Made by a program: the position numbers and the translations under genes
Notes under the pieces: generated by a model
Told to the model about the DNA's origin: nothing
What the model saw: only the letters and a program-made list of their open reading frames with translations
The model's database searches: none
Part shown: positions 61,674-64,000 of the stretch, piece by piece
Layout of the letters: each line of letters begins with the position of its first letter
Position numbering within the stretch: position 1 is the stretch's first letter
NCBI GenBank assembly: GCA_965222655.1
Contig: CBDCUP010000018.1
Coordinates: 1-64,000, forward strand
DNA from: CAUZIZ01 sp965222655
GTDB taxonomy: Bacteria; Acidobacteriota; UBA6911; RPQK01; JAJDTT01
Direction of reading: 5' to 3'
Length of the DNA stretch: 64,000 nt

Positions 61674-64000
61674 TAACGCACCGTGACAAAGTCATTGTGG
61701 TTGAACAGGACGTGGACCAGGCTCTCCCTGGCTCTCAGATCAGGCTCCTCCGCAGGTGCAACTTTGGCGGCTCCTGCTCCCTCGAACCGGGTGAGGTGAC
61801 CGGGATTTTGAAGAAGATTCTCCTGTTCTTTCAGGAATCTCCGGCTGGCTTCGTGCTCTTCGCCTGAAGGCGGCCGCCCCAGGACTCTTAGGAAGGCTTC
61901 CCCGATGAAGCGGGAGTCCTGCCCCTCACGCCCGGTCTGCCGGTCAATGTCGCGACCGAGCAGGCGCGCCAGGGCCAGCGACAACTCACTATTGGCCAGA
62001 GCCAAAGCCTGCTGGGGCACGATACTCTGGGAGCGGCGGTAGCACTGGGTGGGGTCGGCAGCATCGAAGAGCTTCAGAAACGTGGACTGAGTGTGAGGCG
62101 TATGTTGGAAGTAGAGGCTGCGGCGGTAGGAGTCTTGAGCCTTGTCGGCAGGGATGGTGGGTCCTCCCAGCGTCGAGTCGAGTTGTCCGGCGACCTGCAG
62201 CAGACTGTCTCGAACCGCTTCAGCTTCGAGGCGATAAGGTCTCCTGTGCCAGTAGTATCGATTGTCGGGATCTTTGGCACGGTTGGAACTCGCAGAATTC
62301 TCGCCCCCGGACCGCATTCGATAGGTATTGCTGGTGACCATGAGACGGTGGATCGCCTTCATGCTCCAGTTCCTCTCCATCAGCTCCACAGCCAGCCAGT
62401 CCAAGAGTTGGGGATGCGTAGGCGGCTTCCCATTCAAACCCAGATCAGTCACCGTAGGGATCAGATCCTGGCCGAAGTGCCGGGACCACATGTGAGCAAC
62501 CGCCACCCGGGCGGTGAGTGGGTTCTCCGGGCTGGCCATCCAGCGGGCCAGGGCCAGGCGACGGCCGGTGCTGGTCCGGGGATAAAGCTTTCCCAGGGGG
62601 GTGTAGCTCTTGTTCGCCCGCCCTAGAGATACCTCGGCCGCCTTCACCTCCTTGCGTACACGAGCGATCTTTCTTTCCAACCTCTTCTTGGCCATCTCCT
62701 GATCAGGCTGGGGAGCCTCCAGAGCCGAAGTCAGCTTCTGTCGTGCCCTCAGAAGATTTGCCTCCGCTCTGAGCAACGAGGCCCGGCGCTCCAATCTGCG
62801 TGCCTGCTCGGCCAGGGAATCCAAGTCTGGATCTGGAGGCTCCGAGAATCTCCCTTGGTCTGCGGCCAGCCGAGCTCCCAGGGCAGGCAGTTGGGCACGA
62901 GCCCATGCCAGCTCCTTGAGGGCCAGCGCCTCGGCTTCCCGTGCTCGGCGAAGCACCACCGCCGGTGGTTCCTCCGGAAGCTGATTGATCCAGCCGGAGA
63001 TGAGGGAAATCTGCTCCGGAGGCAGAGGCGTGGTGTCCAAGGGCATCCTCGGCTGCTTTTCCCCTCTCAAGTAGACAATCAAGGGACTCTCGGCACTCTT
63101 CTTCGGTATGACGGCGGGACCGTTCTTCTCGCCTCCCTCCAGGATCGAGTCCAGGTGGTCGAGCGCCAGGCCGCTCACCGCTTTCCGGGAATCGTGACAG
63201 GTCAGACAGCTGGCCTCGAATATGGGAAGAATCTGGCGCTTGAAATCGATGTCGGAGCCAGAACGAAGCTCCGCTGCCGCCGGGGCGGAGTCCATCCGCT
63301 GCTGGGCTCGTCTCAAGGTGTTACGGGCTTCCTGCGAGCTTTTCTCAGTCTTCTCGATCTCCAGGCGCGCACGGGTCAATAGATCTTCGCCGACGAATCG
63401 TCTCAGGGCTGGATAGGAGGACTCCACGGGGAGATGGATCTCACGGATGTCCAGATCGGCTCTTCCTAGAACGCCAGGAACACCCGGGTCAAGGGAGCTC
63501 CCCTTGTCCGGTCGGTTCTCGTCACCGCCCAGAAACTTGAAGGTCTGTGCATAGATCCCAGGGATGGTGTCGGCGGGCTCCCTGGGCTCGGCGTCGTAGG
63601 TGCGAGGAAGTCCATCCTTCATCGTGTCGATCTGGCCCGCAACGCGGTCGGTTCTAATGTCGTACGGCTCGAAGAAGGCCCGGAATCGGTAGTACTCTTC
63701 CTGTGAGATCGGATCGTACTTGTGGTCGTGGCAGCGAGCGCATCTGAGGGTGATCCCCAGGAATGCCGAAGCTGCGTGGTCCACTGCGTCCTGCAGCCAG
63801 ACGTTGCGGTTGAAGATATAGCGGCTTCGGACCAGGTAGCCGGTGGCCGCCAGGACCTCCGGGTCGTTGGGAGCCACCTCGTCCCCAGCCAGCATCTCCA
63901 CGATCATCCGGTCATAGCCTTTGTCCTGGTTCAGGGACTCGACGATCCAATCGCGCCAGCGCCAGATGTGCCTCTGGCTGTACCGTACCGCGGTCCCGTA
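61673..64000 (-). CDS. DUF1549/DUF1553 protein with internal cytochrome c domain (5' end outside window)
   Basis: The frame is open to the window edge (WRWRDWIVESLNQDKGYDR precedes 63907), so the N-terminus lies beyond 64000. Visible order: end of DUF1549 (LRCARCHDHKYDPISQEEYYRF), a cytochrome c-like domain (FKRQILPIFEASCLTCHDSRKAVSG, with MPLDTTPLPPEQISLISGWI), a long charged helical stretch likely to form a coiled coil (about 330-440 of the visible part: LARAR..., RRLERRASLLRAEANLLRARQKL, KKRLERKIARVRKEVKAAE), then DUF1553 (RRLALARWMASPENPLTARVAVAHMW to the end). A haem domain between DUF1549 and DUF1553 is not the standard order. The stop overlaps the DUF1501 start, so the genes are coupled. 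Confidence 0.9.
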   Translation of the reverse strand, partial: YGTAVRYSQRHIWRWRDWIVESLNQDKGYDRMIVEMLAGDEVAPNDPEVLAATGYLVRSRYIFNRNVWLQDAVDHAASAFLGITLRCARCHDHKYDPISQEEYYRFRAFFEPYDIRTDRVAGQIDTMKDGLPRTYDAEPREPADTIPGIYAQTFKFLGGDENRPDKGSSLDPGVPGVLGRADLDIREIHLPVESSYPALRRFVGEDLLTRARLEIEKTEKSSQEARNTLRRAQQRMDSAPAAAELRSGSDIDFKRQILPIFEASCLTCHDSRKAVSGLALDHLDSILEGGEKNGPAVIPKKSAESPLIVYLRGEKQPRMPLDTTPLPPEQISLISGWINQLPEEPPAVVLRRAREAEALALKELAWARAQLPALGARLAADQGRFSEPPDPDLDSLAEQARRLERRASLLRAEANLLRARQKLTSALEAPQPDQEMAKKRLERKIARVRKEVKAAEVSLGRANKSYTPLGKLYPRTSTGRRLALARWMASPENPLTARVAVAHMWSRHFGQDLIPTVTDLGLNGKPPTHPQLLDWLAVELMERNWSMKAIHRLMVTSNTYRMRSGGENSASSNRAKDPDNRYYWHRRPYRLEAEAVRDSLLQVAGQLDSTLGGPTIPADKAQDSYRRSLYFQHTPHTQSTFLKLFDAADPTQCYRRSQSIVPQQALALANSELSLALARLLGRDIDRQTGREGQDSRFIGEAFLRVLGRPPSGEEHEASRRFLKEQENLLQNPGHLTRFEGAGAAKVAPAEEPDLRARESLVHVLFNHNDFVTVR

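Overview
The window looks like a piece of a chromosome from an Acidobacteriota or Planctomycetota/Verrucomicrobiota-type bacterium. The reason is a set of gene families typical of those groups: DUF1592/DUF1552, DUF1549-DUF1553/DUF1501 and PPC-domain proteins, a PVC-type haem-binding dehydrogenase, Tat-exported Gfo/Idh/MocA oxidoreductases, a sulfatase relic and FG-GAP proteins. The phylum cannot be settled from these genes alone. Genes for exported oxidation and breakdown of organic matter alternate with a very high load of mobile DNA. Many genes are visibly broken.

Layout. (1) 1-5354 is a nest of mobile elements read on the minus strand: a group II intron (A) interrupted by an IS256-family element, an IS91-family element and the 5' part of a second intron (B), all sitting beside half of a small inverted-repeat element. 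(2) 5442-13415 holds a PhyH dioxygenase, a DUF1592/DUF1552 pair, a CDGSH-glutamate synthase fusion, a cupin and a sialidase-like protein. (3) 13664-16830 holds IS1595 and ISAzo13 elements, then a sulfatase relic and an alpha-hydroxy-acid oxidase relic. (4) 16965-29860 holds a Gfo/Idh/MocA oxidoreductase, three related propeller-type hydrolase-like genes and an amidohydrolase-SGNH fusion. One of the propeller genes has a stop codon and a frameshift, and is split by an ISKra4-type element carrying a DUF4338 (DruA-like) gene. (5) 30079-34542 holds a lipoprotein gene split by an IS1380-family element, an alpha/beta hydrolase and a formamidase-like protein. (6) 34571-44792 holds an FG-GAP protein, a REP-associated (RAYT) transposase and a PPC/DUF1549-DUF1553/DUF1501 operon. 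(7) 45359-49622 holds a DsbA/FrnE-like gene with an in-frame UGA at the first active-site Cys (a selenoprotein candidate), a decayed MaoC gene, a TPR protein and a sugar dehydrogenase fused to cytochrome domains. (8) 50068-54139 is a PVC-type dehydrogenase/HEAT/cytochrome gene split by an ORF-less group II intron-like insert lying antisense to it. (9) 54474-64000 holds a class V aminotransferase, a D-threonine-aldolase-like protein, two sugar isomerases, an SDR, a complete MITE, and a second DUF1501 plus DUF1549/DUF1553 pair running off the window end.

Two small repeat systems run through the window. A 15-20 bp motif (core GGGACAGACTG) occurs about 25 times in nine intergenic clusters, two of which flank the RAYT gene; this looks like a REP system. 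Separately, the terminal inverted repeats of the IS1380 element (TAGCCC(G/C)G/CATTTCT type) recur on one complete 182-bp MITE, one half MITE and one solo end, so the IS1380 transposase may mobilise them.

The non-mobile genes describe a scavenging lifestyle. They encode exported cytochrome-linked oxidases/dehydrogenases, sugar and sialic-acid-like hydrolases, TIM-barrel isomerases with dehydrogenases, and 2-oxoglutarate-dependent hydroxylation.
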